In this document: in pieces, positions 27,253 through 35,471 of the stretch
Numbering within the stretch: position 1 is the first letter of the stretch
Layout of the letters: each line of letters begins with the position of its first letter
Source: Seleniivibrio sp.
GTDB lineage: Bacteria > Chrysiogenota > Deferribacteres > Deferribacterales > Geovibrionaceae
DNA length: 64,000 nucleotides
NCBI RefSeq assembly: GCF_021209385.1
Contig: NZ_JAJOIL010000021.1
Location: forward strand, 62,001 to 126,000
Reading direction: 5' to 3'
Translations under genes and position numbers: made by a program
Notes under the pieces: model-generated
What the model was told of the DNA's origin: nothing
Seen by the model: the letters and a program-made list of their open reading frames with translations, nothing else
Databases searched by the model: none

Positions 27253-28485
27253 ATGAAAAGAATACTTACAGCGTTAATTCCGGCAATGCTGCTTACATTT
27301 ACAGCTTTTGCCGCTGATAACGTAAAAGACATGTTCACACAGGGTTCTGTGAGAGGCGACATAAGATTTCTGGATTTTACAAGGGACTTTGAAGGCAGCA
27401 CAAGCACAAGAGGCGATATGGCAGTGGGCGGACTTCTTTATTACAAAACCGCACCCCTGAAAGGTATCTCTTTCGGTACTGCTTTCGGTACCGTTAACGA
27501 CGTTGACAGCAACGACCACCATACCGTATACGGCACGCTTCAGAAAGATGACAACGGCGATCACCAGAGCTTCAGCCGTATGCAGGAATACTACATTCAG
27601 GGTGAGTATTTTGATACGGTAGTGAAATACGGTGCTCAGGAAATCCGCACACCCTTTATGGAAGTGCATGACCTGCGTATGCTCCCCAGAACCTATAAAG
27701 GTCTGTCAGTTATAAACAACAGCGTTGACAACCTTACCCTGTCCGCGTACTACATCACAGATTCAATGGGATGGAGCGACGATCATTTCATCTCTCTTTC
27801 AGAAGCTGTGGCAAACGAACCCGGCGGCGCATCAACTATTGATGACGAAAAAGCAATGATCATACTCGGCGCTTCATACAACGTTCCCGTTGAAGCTGTT
27901 AAAACAAACGTTCAGGGATGGTACTACACAATGGATGATGTCTATAACCAGACATTCTTCAAAGTAGCTCTGTCAAAAGATTTCAATGGTTTTACTCTTT
28001 ATGCCAAACCCTCTGTTCTGTGGCAGAAATCTCAGGGTGATGAACTGAACGGCGATCTTGACACTCATCAGTACGGTATCAGCGGCGGTATCAAAACCCT
28101 CGGATTCGACGTTACTGCTTTCTATGCGAAAACAGGCGACGACGGCATAGTTGCTCCATGGGGTGATGAAAAGGCTATAATCCAGCAGATACTTGCAGCA
28201 GGCAGAGCTGAAGAGAAAGCAAAAGCTCTGAAAGTAGGCTACGACTTCGGCAAACTCGGCGTTAAAGGTCTCAGTGCATATGTGTTCTATGCCGACTATG
28301 ATGTTCCCTCATCAACAGGTCAGGACATGTCTGAAATGGACTACAGCGTGCAGTATGCATTCTCCGGCGCCCTTGACGGTTTCGGAGTAAGAGCCAGATA
28401 TGCCGATATCAAAGTTGACGGCGGCGAAGATTATAACGACACAAGGTACTATGTAACTTACAAATTTGCATTCGGAAATAAATAA
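27253..28485 (+). CDS. OprD-like outer-membrane porin, paralogue 1
   Basis: 410 residues. Sec signal (cleavage near AFA at about 20) then a beta-barrel of alternating strands ending YYVTYKFAFGNK, with a C-terminal region typical of outer-membrane insertion. Signature start DMFTQGSVRGDIRFLDFTRDF. A clear paralogue lies at 60779-62008 (same FDF/LDF-TR, RMQEYYIQG / RLQEYWVQG and WYY blocks). It is 17 bases after the chaperone gene behind AAGGAG, so it is co-expressed with the molybdopterin reductase. Inferred role: entry of that enzyme's substrate into the periplasm. Confidence 0.82.
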   Translation: MKRILTALIPAMLLTFTAFAADNVKDMFTQGSVRGDIRFLDFTRDFEGSTSTRGDMAVGGLLYYKTAPLKGISFGTAFGTVNDVDSNDHHTVYGTLQKDDNGDHQSFSRMQEYYIQGEYFDTVVKYGAQEIRTPFMEVHDLRMLPRTYKGLSVINNSVDNLTLSAYYITDSMGWSDDHFISLSEAVANEPGGASTIDDEKAMIILGASYNVPVEAVKTNVQGWYYTMDDVYNQTFFKVALSKDFNGFTLYAKPSVLWQKSQGDELNGDLDTHQYGISGGIKTLGFDVTAFYAKTGDDGIVAPWGDEKAIIQQILAAGRAEEKAKALKVGYDFGKLGVKGLSAYVFYADYDVPSSTGQDMSEMDYSVQYAFSGALDGFGVRARYADIKVDGGEDYNDTRYYVTYKFAFGNK

Positions 28486-28500
28486 ACAATACTTTTCTCA

Positions 28501-28552
28501 TCGTCTATGCGTAGGATAAAACGATCCTGTAGGTAACGCGTAAACGAGACGA
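28501..28552. other. Long interrupted hairpin downstream of the porin gene
   Basis: Nested pairs TCGTCT (28501-28506) / AGACGA (28547-28552), ATGCGT (28507-28512) / ACGCGT (28536-28541) and AGGAT (28513-28517) / ATCCT (28524-28528) make an almost continuous 17-pair stem, with a 6-base loop and bulges only on the 3' arm. It precedes a separate terminator. A role as an mRNA 3' structure or a protein-binding site is possible. Confidence 0.5.
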
Positions 28553-28564
28553 CCTCCATTTATG

Positions 28565-28597
28565 CAGGGCGGAAGATTCCGCCCTGTTTTTGTTTTT
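28565..28597 (+). terminator. Intrinsic terminator of the molybdopterin reductase operon
   Basis: Stem CAGGGCGG (28565-28572) / CCGCCCTG (28579-28586) with loop AAGATT, followed by TTTTTGTTTTT. It ends the operon that starts at 23214. Confidence 0.9.
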
Positions 28598-28670
28598 GGT
28601 ACCTTACTTTATTAAGATTCTGGTACTTTTAATATTTATGTTTAAAATGTATTTTATTCCCATAATATAA

Positions 28671-28761
28671 AACAACTATGACCCGAGTTTCCGTCGCATG
28701 AGACAAAGGGTTTTAGCCTCCATAGAAAACAGGATGTTCGTGGCAGACATCCTGTTTTTTT
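28671..28761 (+). ncRNA. Candidate small RNA with its own terminator
   Basis: An orphan strong terminator, AAAACAGGATGT (28726-28737) / ACATCCTGTTTT (28747-28758) plus T run, lies about 130 bases beyond the previous terminator with no gene between. Upstream is a hairpin ACCC-GA-GTTTC (28681-28691) / GAGAC-AAA-GGGT (28700-28711) and an AT-rich CATAATATAA that could be a -10 element at 28661-28670. This is the arrangement of a free small RNA of about 90 bases. It could instead be a transcription-attenuating leader for the cysteine-desulfurase-like gene. Start point is a guess. Confidence 0.45.
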
Positions 28762-28815
28762 ACATTCTTGTCCCTTTCCGTATTTTTCATCTGGTACTGT
28801 GTCTTTTTGATGAGT

Positions 28816-28821
28816 TATAAT
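28816..28821 (+). promoter_or_regulatory. -10 element close to the cysteine-desulfurase-like gene
   Basis: A perfect TATAAT lies only 11 bases before the ATG at 28833, so the transcript would start almost at the initiation codon (nearly leaderless). No ribosome site is visible, which fits. Confidence 0.45.
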
Positions 28822-28832
28822 AAAGTTTATAT

Positions 28833-30086
28833 ATGAGCAAAGATAATAATGTTTCATTCAGACATCTTGTCGTAGGCTGCGGCAATGATGTCAACAGTAT
28901 AAATTTTGATAATGCCGCCACAACGCCTCCTCTTGTGAGCGTTATGGATGCCGTGCGGGATTTCGCCTGCTGCTATTCCTCTGTCCACAGAGGCTCAGGC
29001 AGACGTGCGGATCATTGCTCCGGCGTTTACGAACAGACCAGAGCGGATGTTCTGCGCTTCATGGGCGCCGATGAAAACACGCATACCGCCCTTTTTACAA
29101 AGAACACCACCGAAAGCCTCAATTTACTTGCTAATACTATCCCCACGAATAAAAAGACCGTTATCGTAACGGAGATGGAACATCATTCAAATGATCTGCC
29201 GTGGCGCAGACGTTTCAATGTCGTACATGCTATGACCGACAGAGCGGGCAGGCTTGACCTGAACAGTCTGGAATATCTGCTTAAAAAACACAGAGGCGAT
29301 ACTGCCATGGTGTCTGTAACAGGGGCTTCCAATGTTACAGGCTTCACCAATCCGCTCAGAGAGATATCTGCCATTGTCCACGATTATGATGCGGAGCTTT
29401 GCGTTGACGCGGCACAGCTTGCACCGCATAAGGTTATTGATATGACCGCGGACGATATAGATTATCTCGCTTTTTCAGCCCATAAGCTTTATGCGCCGTT
29501 CGGAACCGGAGTGCTTGTAGGCAGAACCGGAACTTTTGAAACCGCTTTCCCGTTTATGGCGGGCGGCGGCACAGTTGATATTGTTACAAAAAACAGCGTG
29601 TTGTGGGGCGTTTCTCCGGCAAAATTTGAGGCAGGAACTCCTAACCTGATGGGTGTGGTTGCACTTGGTGCGGCAATGAAAACGCTTTCCTCCGAAGGTC
29701 TGGCGAGTATCTATGCCCACGAGTCTGCGCTGACAGATTACGCGCTGGACAGACTTGAACGGATTGACGGCGTGCGCCTTTATTCAGACAGAAAAGGAAT
29801 CGGTGTGATAAGTTTCAATTACAAAGATATATTTCATGCCGATCTTGCGACCGCCCTTTCGGCGACAGCGGGTATAGATGTACGCAGCGGTTGTTTCTGC
29901 GCCCAGCCATATGTTCAGAAACTTCTGAACATCTCATTGTCCGATATCGCTTTAAACCTTACTGACGGAAATCTGAGACGTCCGGGAATGGTGCGTATCA
30001 GCTTCGGGATGTATAATGGTTTTGAAGAGGTCGACAGATTTTGTGATGCGCTTATCAGCATCCGTGGGGTATCTCGTTCTGAATAG
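28833..30086 (+). CDS. SufS-like cysteine desulfurase / class V aminotransferase
   Basis: 417 residues. PLP enzyme signatures: NFDNAATTP near 24-32, EMEHHSND, the PLP Lys in FSAHKLYAPFGTGVL near 218, and the active-site Cys in VRSGCFCAQPYV near 354. It could take sulfur from cysteine (or selenium from selenocysteine). No suf or isc scaffold genes follow, so it is not part of a classical Fe-S cluster operon. It converges with a rhodanese-like gene, overlapping its end by 32 bases. Nearby YeeE/YedE genes suggest a role in sulfur handling; this is inference. Confidence 0.85.
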   Translation: MSKDNNVSFRHLVVGCGNDVNSINFDNAATTPPLVSVMDAVRDFACCYSSVHRGSGRRADHCSGVYEQTRADVLRFMGADENTHTALFTKNTTESLNLLANTIPTNKKTVIVTEMEHHSNDLPWRRRFNVVHAMTDRAGRLDLNSLEYLLKKHRGDTAMVSVTGASNVTGFTNPLREISAIVHDYDAELCVDAAQLAPHKVIDMTADDIDYLAFSAHKLYAPFGTGVLVGRTGTFETAFPFMAGGGTVDIVTKNSVLWGVSPAKFEAGTPNLMGVVALGAAMKTLSSEGLASIYAHESALTDYALDRLERIDGVRLYSDRKGIGVISFNYKDIFHADLATALSATAGIDVRSGCFCAQPYVQKLLNISLSDIALNLTDGNLRRPGMVRISFGMYNGFEEVDRFCDALISIRGVSRSE

Positions 30087-30474
30087 GGTATCCTGCGTTT
30101 ATCCATGAATTTATTCCGCCGCTTAAGAAACGTACGGTTTTGCCGGGATATCTGCTTTTTATCATCTGTGAGGCAAGAGCCGCCTCTTTTTCGTCATTGG
30201 CAAGCAGCACTATTTCGTTATGTCCGTTTATTTCGTCCATTCTGTTTTTGAGATACTGCATAGGGAGATTAATTGATTTTGGGATGTGAACAATAGAGTA
30301 TTCCAGATATGTCCGCAGGTCGTAATAAACAAATTTTGAAGACTTTCCCATCATCGCTGAAAGCTCCGGTGCCGATATAGAAGCCTTATTATTACGGTTG
30401 ACCTGTTCCGGCGAGGAATATGAGATGCTTTCAGTGCATATTGCAAGTAAAAGGATAAGAAGAATTGTTCTCAT
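30055..30474 (-). CDS. Exported rhodanese-like protein lacking the catalytic cysteine
   Basis: 139 residues with a Sec signal of about 20. One rhodanese domain: YYDLRTYLEYSIVHIPKSINLP, then the active-loop region EIVLLANDEKEAALAS, where the usual Cys of Y-C-x-x-G-x-R-S is replaced by Ala; RFLSGGINSWINAGYPI completes the fold. Without the cysteine it cannot act as a sulfurtransferase and may bind or present a ligand. It overlaps the YeeE/YedE gene upstream by 4 bases, forming a three-gene operon. Confidence 0.8.
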   Translation of the reverse strand: MRTILLILLLAICTESISYSSPEQVNRNNKASISAPELSAMMGKSSKFVYYDLRTYLEYSIVHIPKSINLPMQYLKNRMDEINGHNEIVLLANDEKEAALASQMIKSRYPGKTVRFLSGGINSWINAGYPIQNEIPHGC

Positions 30475-30995
30475 ATATCAAATTTCCTTGTGATGAGAAA
30501 CGCGGATGCGGCTATTATTAACATCTCGACGGAGAACATCCAGTGTCCGGCACCTGTGAGCTGTTCCAATGTGAGACCTTTGCTGAATCCTATCGCACTC
30601 AGTTTCAGGAAATACGGATTAAAGGAGTAACCGAACAAAACCCCGCCTGTAAGAAATCCCAGAACTCCGGGAACAAGATAATCTATATTGCCCTGCCCTA
30701 TTCCGGTTATGAGCGTGCCTGGGCAGACCCCTGCAATTGCCATTCCTATGCCCAGTATCGCGCCTCCTATTATGTTGCCGAGTGCATAAGTGTCCGGCAT
30801 TGAAGATGCTGATAGCATGTTTTCATCGGCGAAGAGAGATATTGTTATCATTCCGAAGGCTATAGCGGACACCATGAATTTCAGCATGGTGTTGTCCCTG
30901 AAAGTAAATTGCCCGATGACCTTATAGCTGTGACCAAGCCCTGTTCTCTGAAGCAGAAAACCGAAAATAAAGCCTATTATAAGCGGTAAAAGCAT
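30471..30995 (-). CDS. YeeE/YedE-family half-transporter, second copy
   Basis: 174 residues from the ATG at 30995 behind GAGGTG; a longer in-frame extension reads through the upstream gene and is rejected. Five or so membrane helices; family cysteine motif GVCPGTLITGIGQGN and GFIFGFLLQRTGLGHSYKVIGQ at the start. Members import sulfur compounds such as thiosulfate (TsuA group), relaying the ligand over conserved cysteines. Two half-size proteins in tandem are common and probably form one unit. Five bases separate it from the first copy. Confidence 0.85.
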   Translation of the reverse strand: MLLPLIIGFIFGFLLQRTGLGHSYKVIGQFTFRDNTMLKFMVSAIAFGMITISLFADENMLSASSMPDTYALGNIIGGAILGIGMAIAGVCPGTLITGIGQGNIDYLVPGVLGFLTGGVLFGYSFNPYFLKLSAIGFSKGLTLEQLTGAGHWMFSVEMLIIAASAFLITRKFDI

Positions 30996-31000
30996 ACAGA

Positions 31001-31525
31001 TCACCTCAGCCTTTTCATTATTAAAGCGGTGGGAACTGCGGCTGCAAACGCGGCTGCAAAAAATAGAAAGCCTGCCGGTGACTGCTGGATTATGCCGGAG
31101 ATGCCAAGCCCGCTTGTACACCCGCCCGCAATGCTGGCGCCGAACTCTACAAGTATCCCGCAGAAGAATATCGTCAGCCATCTTTTAATTATGTCAGAGC
31201 GCGAACGTCCGCGCATACCCTCATCGGGAGTGAGCCGCAGTTTGAAATCGGACGACAGATATGCCGCAGTGAAAGAACCCAGTATCATTCCTGTAAACTG
31301 GATAAGCTGGAAGGATATCACGGGCGGTTTAACAAATTTAAAATAAAGAAGATCCTGCCATGGCATGTTCAGATATTTGCCTGCGAAGCTTGCAGCGGTT
31401 ATGAAACCTCCGGAAGCTCCGAGAACGGTTTTACCGTAAACACAGCAAAGTGCGGCAAGCAAACCCGTAAGCGCACCTGTTACCCATGGTGTCCATGTTT
31501 TGGCAGTCAGTACCCGTGATATCAT
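31001..31525 (-). CDS. YeeE/YedE-family half-transporter, first copy
   Basis: 174 residues with several membrane helices. Conserved cysteine motif GGCTSGLGISGII near 136-148, and VTGALTGLLAALCCVYGKTVLGASGGF at the N-terminus. It is first in an operon with the second half-transporter and the rhodanese-like protein. Together they suggest uptake of thiosulfate or another sulfane-sulfur compound; selenium analogues cannot be excluded. Inner membrane. Confidence 0.85.
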   Translation of the reverse strand: MISRVLTAKTWTPWVTGALTGLLAALCCVYGKTVLGASGGFITAASFAGKYLNMPWQDLLYFKFVKPPVISFQLIQFTGMILGSFTAAYLSSDFKLRLTPDEGMRGRSRSDIIKRWLTIFFCGILVEFGASIAGGCTSGLGISGIIQQSPAGFLFFAAAFAAAVPTALIMKRLR

Positions 31526-31626
31526 CCCTCCTCCCTTTTGCTGAGCTGTTCTGATTAATTTTGCTCAATAAACAGCTTTATTAAAAGGTCCAGATAGCTG
31601 AAATCAGAGGGTACCAATTTTTAAGG

Positions 31627-32520
31627 TTATTTCAGACTGTAGCCCTTTGCAAAATAGGTTTTCGCATGGTTGATGAATTCCTCCGCAGAAGGAGGCATAT
31701 ATCTGTCTGTCACCCATGACAGCCAGATCCCCCGTTCGCATTTGAAATCGTTTATATGCAGGCACGACAAAGACGAAACATCCACAGTGTCCAGCCATGA
31801 GGCAGGGATAAGAGTATTACCGAAACCTTTTCCGGCAAGCTCGCATATTATATCGGGTGTCGTACACTCGAAAGCTATTTTCGGGCTTATCTTCATCTTT
31901 TTCAGGAACGAGTCTGTTATCCTGCGCAGTCCTGTTTCGTTTGAGTGATAGACCAGCGGTTCATCCGCTATTTCAAGCAGACTGGCGGAACCTTTCCCTG
32001 CAAGTCGGTGGTTTTTTGAAACGGCTATGAGTATCTCGTCGGAAGCCTGCCTGTGACATTCCACACCCGCTTCGTCAATGGGCAGTATGGAAACGCTGAG
32101 GTCAATCTCTCCGTCAAGAAGGCTTTTCAGTATCTTCTCATGGCTTGTTATCTGTATCAGGTTGAACAGAATGTTCGGATGAACCCCCAAAAATCCGGTG
32201 AGAAGTTTCGGCATTATCCGCGCAACTGTGGAACCGATGGTTATCCTGTTCTTCCGGAGCTTCGCCATGTCGGTAAGCTCCCTCTGTGCCTGCTCCATCT
32301 CAACGAATATCCTGCGCACCCTCTTTTCAAACATCCTGCCGAATTCGTTCAGCATTATCCTCTTGCCCTTGCGCTCGAAAAGTTCGACACCAAGATTTTC
32401 TTCCAGTCTGGAAATGGTCTTGCTGAGCGAAGGCTGGCTGATATTCAGTTCGTTCGCCGCATGGGTGATGTTTTCGTACTCCGCAACAGTAAGGAAATAT
32501 CTGAGCTGAATGTATTCCAT
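31627..32520 (-). CDS. LysR-family transcriptional regulator
   Basis: 297 residues starting MEYIQLRYFLTVAEYENI. Winged helix THAANELNISQPSLSKTISRLE, then an effector domain (RITIGSTVARIMPKLLTGFL, FGNTLIPASWLD). It diverges from the uspA/MFS pair across 106 bases that contain a 12-base palindrome, so it probably controls that pair, and perhaps the sulfur operon 102 bases downstream on the same strand. Ligand unknown. Confidence 0.92.
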   Translation of the reverse strand: MEYIQLRYFLTVAEYENITHAANELNISQPSLSKTISRLEENLGVELFERKGKRIMLNEFGRMFEKRVRRIFVEMEQAQRELTDMAKLRKNRITIGSTVARIMPKLLTGFLGVHPNILFNLIQITSHEKILKSLLDGEIDLSVSILPIDEAGVECHRQASDEILIAVSKNHRLAGKGSASLLEIADEPLVYHSNETGLRRITDSFLKKMKISPKIAFECTTPDIICELAGKGFGNTLIPASWLDTVDVSSLSCLHINDFKCERGIWLSWVTDRYMPPSAEEFINHAKTYFAKGYSLK

Positions 32521-32550
32521 ATGATACCTCCTAATAGCTTAAAAGTTATA

Positions 32551-32562
32551 TTATCATGATAA
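32551..32562. promoter_or_regulatory. Perfect 12-base palindrome between LysR and uspA
   Basis: TTATCATGATAA lies in the divergent spacer, 31 bases from the LysR start and 65 before the uspA start. A LysR operator is the natural guess. Confidence 0.4.
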
Positions 32563-32626
32563 AATATGTATTTCAAATTATTAATGACAGATGTTATATT
32601 ATTGCAAAACACAAGGGGGACTGACC

Positions 32627-33040
32627 ATGTGGTGTAAAAGAATACTGGTTGCTTATGACGGTTCCGCGGCGGCTGACCTTTCTTTGAGAAGGGCGATTGC
32701 TCTTGCCGATACCTGCGGTGCCGAGATAATGGCGATTCATGTTGTTGTCGGCGCGCCTTCGGCGGAGCTTTCGGATTTTTACGATCAGGATCTGGACATA
32801 GAGACCAATGCGCTCACAATCCTGAACAATTTCAGGGGTCGTCAGAAGTTCATGATGATAGCCGGAATGTCTCCTTCCTATGCCATACTTGAACAGGCGG
32901 AAAAGACTGAAAGTGACATTATCATAATGGGCAGCCGCGGTTTGACAGGTATCAAAGAATATCTGGGCAGCGTCAGCCATGCCGTTGTTCAGCACGCGAA
33001 AGTGCCTGTTATGATAGTTAAGGAGCAATGCGCAGTATGA
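32627..33040 (+). CDS. UspA-family universal stress protein
   Basis: 137 residues from the ATG at 32627 behind AAGGGGGAC. Fold markers: KRILVAYDGSAAADLSLRRA at the start and the nucleotide-binding IIMGSRGLTGIKEYLGSVSHAV near the end (G-2x-G-9x-G(S/T) pattern). ATP-binding class likely. Its stop overlaps the ATG chosen for the MFS gene, so the two are one unit; Usp proteins are often paired with transporters. Confidence 0.9.
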   Translation: MWCKRILVAYDGSAAADLSLRRAIALADTCGAEIMAIHVVVGAPSAELSDFYDQDLDIETNALTILNNFRGRQKFMMIAGMSPSYAILEQAEKTESDIIIMGSRGLTGIKEYLGSVSHAVVQHAKVPVMIVKEQCAV

Positions 33041-34254
33041 ATTCTCAGAAAGTCTTTACCAAAGACTTTATCTTAGGAGCGTCGGTAAATTTCCTTCTGA
33101 TGCTCTGTTACTTTATCCCAATGATGGTGATGACACTGTATGTTACAGAGTCATTAGGAGGCTCAATCGGCGAGGGCGGACTTGCCGCCGGACTTTTCGT
33201 TATCGGCGCGCTGATATCCAGAATGTCCTGCGGAAAATGGATGAACATCACAGGCAGATGGAATCTGCTTTTTTATGGTTCGCTTGTCTGTTTCGGCAGC
33301 GTTCTGCTCTATTTCATAAGCAGTAACCTTTATGTGCTTTATGCAGTGCGGCTGATACATGGTATAGCTTACGGAGCGTCGGCAACTGCTGTCGGAACCA
33401 TGGTGGCAGGAATGATACCCGCCGAGCGCAGGGGCGAAGGACTGGGTTATTACCTGCTCAGTATCACTCTGGCATCAGCAGTGGGTCCGTTCATAGGTAT
33501 GTTCATCATAGCACACGGCGGATTTAATATGATATTTTCCGTTTGTGTCGCCACCACCGCGTTGAGCGTTGTCGGTGTCGTGTTTATGAGCAGAGATAAC
33601 GAAGTGCTGGTTGCTGAAAAACAGCCGGCTGCCGAAACCCGCGGCGGACTTTCAGCATATTTTGAATTTGCCGCTTTGCCTATCAGCTTCGTATGTCTGG
33701 TAATGTATTTCTGCTATTCAGGTGTTATGGCGTTCATTACACCCTTTGCAAAACAACAGGGGCTTACGACCGCCGCATCAATGTTCTTTGTCGTCTATTC
33801 CGTCGTGATACTGGTCTCCAGACCGTATACCGGCAGACTTTTTGATACGAAAGGCGAAAATGTTTCCATGTACCCGTCCTTTGTGGCTGTTGCGGCGGGG
33901 ATGTGTATTTTAGGTGCTTCAAAGGGCGCCGTGGGTGTGCTTACGTCTGCGGCGCTTATAGGCTTCGGCTTCGGTGTTGTCCAGTCATGCGGACTTGCCA
34001 TCGCCGTAAAGCTTACTCCGCCGGACAGACTTGCTCTGGCGAACTCAACCTTCTACGCTTTCGTGGATGCGGGCGTCGGCATGGGTCCCCTGATTCTGGG
34101 GCTTGTGATCCCCGCTACCGGATATAAAGGAATGTATTACCTGCTGGCTGTGATATCCCTTCTTTGCCTCTTTCTCTATTATTTCACACACGGCAGAAAT
34201 GCCGGACAACCGCAGATCGCGGAAGAACCTATTCCGCAATATAAAGCTGTCTGA
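33037..34254 (+). CDS. MFS transporter
   Basis: 405 residues if it starts at the ATGA overlap at 33037; an ATG three codons earlier (33028) is possible but lies only 3 bases after AAGGAG. Twelve helices expected. The family signature is partly visible (SRMSCGKWMNITGR; VLVSRPYTGRLFDTKGE between the halves). Sequence blocks (IHGIAYGASATAVGTMVAGMIP) suggest the drug/metabolite exporter branch. Substrate unknown. Coupled to uspA and divergent from a LysR gene. Confidence 0.88.
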   Translation: MNSQKVFTKDFILGASVNFLLMLCYFIPMMVMTLYVTESLGGSIGEGGLAAGLFVIGALISRMSCGKWMNITGRWNLLFYGSLVCFGSVLLYFISSNLYVLYAVRLIHGIAYGASATAVGTMVAGMIPAERRGEGLGYYLLSITLASAVGPFIGMFIIAHGGFNMIFSVCVATTALSVVGVVFMSRDNEVLVAEKQPAAETRGGLSAYFEFAALPISFVCLVMYFCYSGVMAFITPFAKQQGLTTAASMFFVVYSVVILVSRPYTGRLFDTKGENVSMYPSFVAVAAGMCILGASKGAVGVLTSAALIGFGFGVVQSCGLAIAVKLTPPDRLALANSTFYAFVDAGVGMGPLILGLVIPATGYKGMYYLLAVISLLCLFLYYFTHGRNAGQPQIAEEPIPQYKAV

Positions 34255-34337
34255 CACAAGCATAAAGGGCGGCATCCTGTGCCGCCCGATACCATTAACT
34301 TCAGAATTTTTACATGCCCGTCTTTAACATCTCAAGC

Positions 34338-34377
34338 TTGACATTGAATTATATTATTGATATTGAAAATCAGTATC
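34338..34377 (+). promoter_or_regulatory. Promoter with Fur-box-like operator before exbB
   Basis: TTGACA at 34338-34343 and a -10 candidate TATTGA at 34361 are overlapped by GATATTGAAAATCAGTATC (34359-34377), which matches 16 of 19 positions of the classical Fur box. Iron-dependent repression of the haem operon is inferred. Confidence 0.65.
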
Positions 34378-34396
34378 TAATTTTACAGGAGGAGAG

Positions 34397-35017
34397 ATGG
34401 ACATAGCAGATATGATGCAGAAGGGCGGAATAATGATGTATCCGCTCGCAGTCTGCTCTGTGGTACTGCTTGCGGTGTTTCTGGAACGGCTCTGGTTTTT
34501 CACCGCGAACAGAGGCAGAAAACAGAACTATGTGGATGCGGTGCATCTTGCCGTGGAGGGTAAGCCGGAAGATGCTTTGAGATGTCTGGAGGGTGCGAAA
34601 GGCGAAACCGAACGCGTATTCGCAGAGGCTCTGCGCCACGCACAGGTGAGCAGGCACGATATGGAACATATCGTCACCAACAGAGGCGTTCAGGAACTCC
34701 AGCGCTTTGCCAAGCATCTCCATGTTATGGAACTTATCGGACGTGTTGCGCCCATGATGGGGCTGTTCGGTACTGTTCTGGGTATGGCGGCGGCGTTCCG
34801 CACCGTGGCTGCATATAAGGGTGCAGTTGATCCGGCGCTCCTTGCAGGCGGCATATGGGAGGCGCTTTTAACCACCATAGCAGGGCTTTTCGTAGGTATC
34901 CCCGCGCTCATCGTGTACCACTTTTTTGAAAAGAGTCTCCACACCAAGGCGGTAAATCTGAAAGTGAAGGGCGAAGAAATGGTGCGGGTTCTGGAGCGGA
35001 TGCATGATAGACTTTGA
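34397..35017 (+). CDS. exbB: ExbB-type proton channel subunit
   Basis: 206 residues, start behind AGGAGGAG. Three membrane helices (about 12-30, 110-135, 150-172) with the family core HLHVMELIGRVAPMMGLFGT and LLTTIAGLFVGIPALIVYHFF. With ExbD and TonB it transmits the proton gradient to outer-membrane receptors. First gene of the haem operon; it overlaps exbD by 14 bases. Confidence 0.94.
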   Translation: MDIADMMQKGGIMMYPLAVCSVVLLAVFLERLWFFTANRGRKQNYVDAVHLAVEGKPEDALRCLEGAKGETERVFAEALRHAQVSRHDMEHIVTNRGVQELQRFAKHLHVMELIGRVAPMMGLFGTVLGMAAAFRTVAAYKGAVDPALLAGGIWEALLTTIAGLFVGIPALIVYHFFEKSLHTKAVNLKVKGEEMVRVLERMHDRL

Positions 35018-35441
35018 TATATTCCATAAAAAAGACAGTTCGCCGGACATGACACCGATGATAGACATGGTGTTTCTGCTATTGATCTTTTTCCTGCTGA
35101 CCTCCGTGTTCAGCCTTCCCGCGGTTAAAACGAAACTGCCCGAAAGCAGTACGGCGCAGCAGGTGAAACAGGATGAGCTTACCGTAGTTGTTAAATCGGA
35201 CGGGAGTGTATATCTGAATGATTATCCTGTGGATGACATACATTTGAGGATGATGCTCGGCAAAAAACTTGCTGCAGCGGACGAGAAGATTGTGAACGTT
35301 TCCGCTGACGAAAGCGTAGATTTCGGGAAGATAGTAAGGGTCATGGATATTGCGAAGGAATCCGGTGCGGAATCGGTGGCGTTTCTGACAGATAAACGTT
35401 CGGATGAACAATCTTCAGAAAAACCGCATATTTCGTATTGA
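35004..35441 (+). CDS. exbD: ExbD-type proton channel subunit
   Basis: 145 residues. One N-terminal helix with the essential Asp in DMTPMIDMVFLLLIFFL near 12-28, then a periplasmic domain (TKLPESSTAQQ; DGSVYLNDYPV). Partner of ExbB in the TonB energising complex. Overlaps exbB; tonB follows 15 bases later. Confidence 0.95.
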   Translation: MIDFDIFHKKDSSPDMTPMIDMVFLLLIFFLLTSVFSLPAVKTKLPESSTAQQVKQDELTVVVKSDGSVYLNDYPVDDIHLRMMLGKKLAAADEKIVNVSADESVDFGKIVRVMDIAKESGAESVAFLTDKRSDEQSSEKPHISY

Positions 35442-35452
35442 CACTATCGGGA

Positions 35453-35471
35453 GATAATGATAATCAGTATC
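35453..35471 (+). promoter_or_regulatory. Fur box across the tonB start codon
   Basis: GATAATGATAATCAGTATC agrees with the Fur consensus at 18 of 19 positions and is followed by ATTAT, extending the repeat. The tonB ATG at 35457 is inside it. Either a second promoter reads tonB onward, or Fur bound here blocks passage. Confidence 0.7.

Noticed and set aside
30471-31181. Longer start for the second YeeE/YedE gene (extra 62 codons)
   Set aside because: The extension is read inside the upstream YeeE/YedE gene in another frame and has no membrane-protein character; ATG at 30995 has a ribosome site.
34267-34287. GGGCGGCA-N5-TGCCGCCC hairpin after the MFS gene
   Set aside because: A good 8-bp stem but no T run on the plus strand; too weak to call a terminator with confidence.
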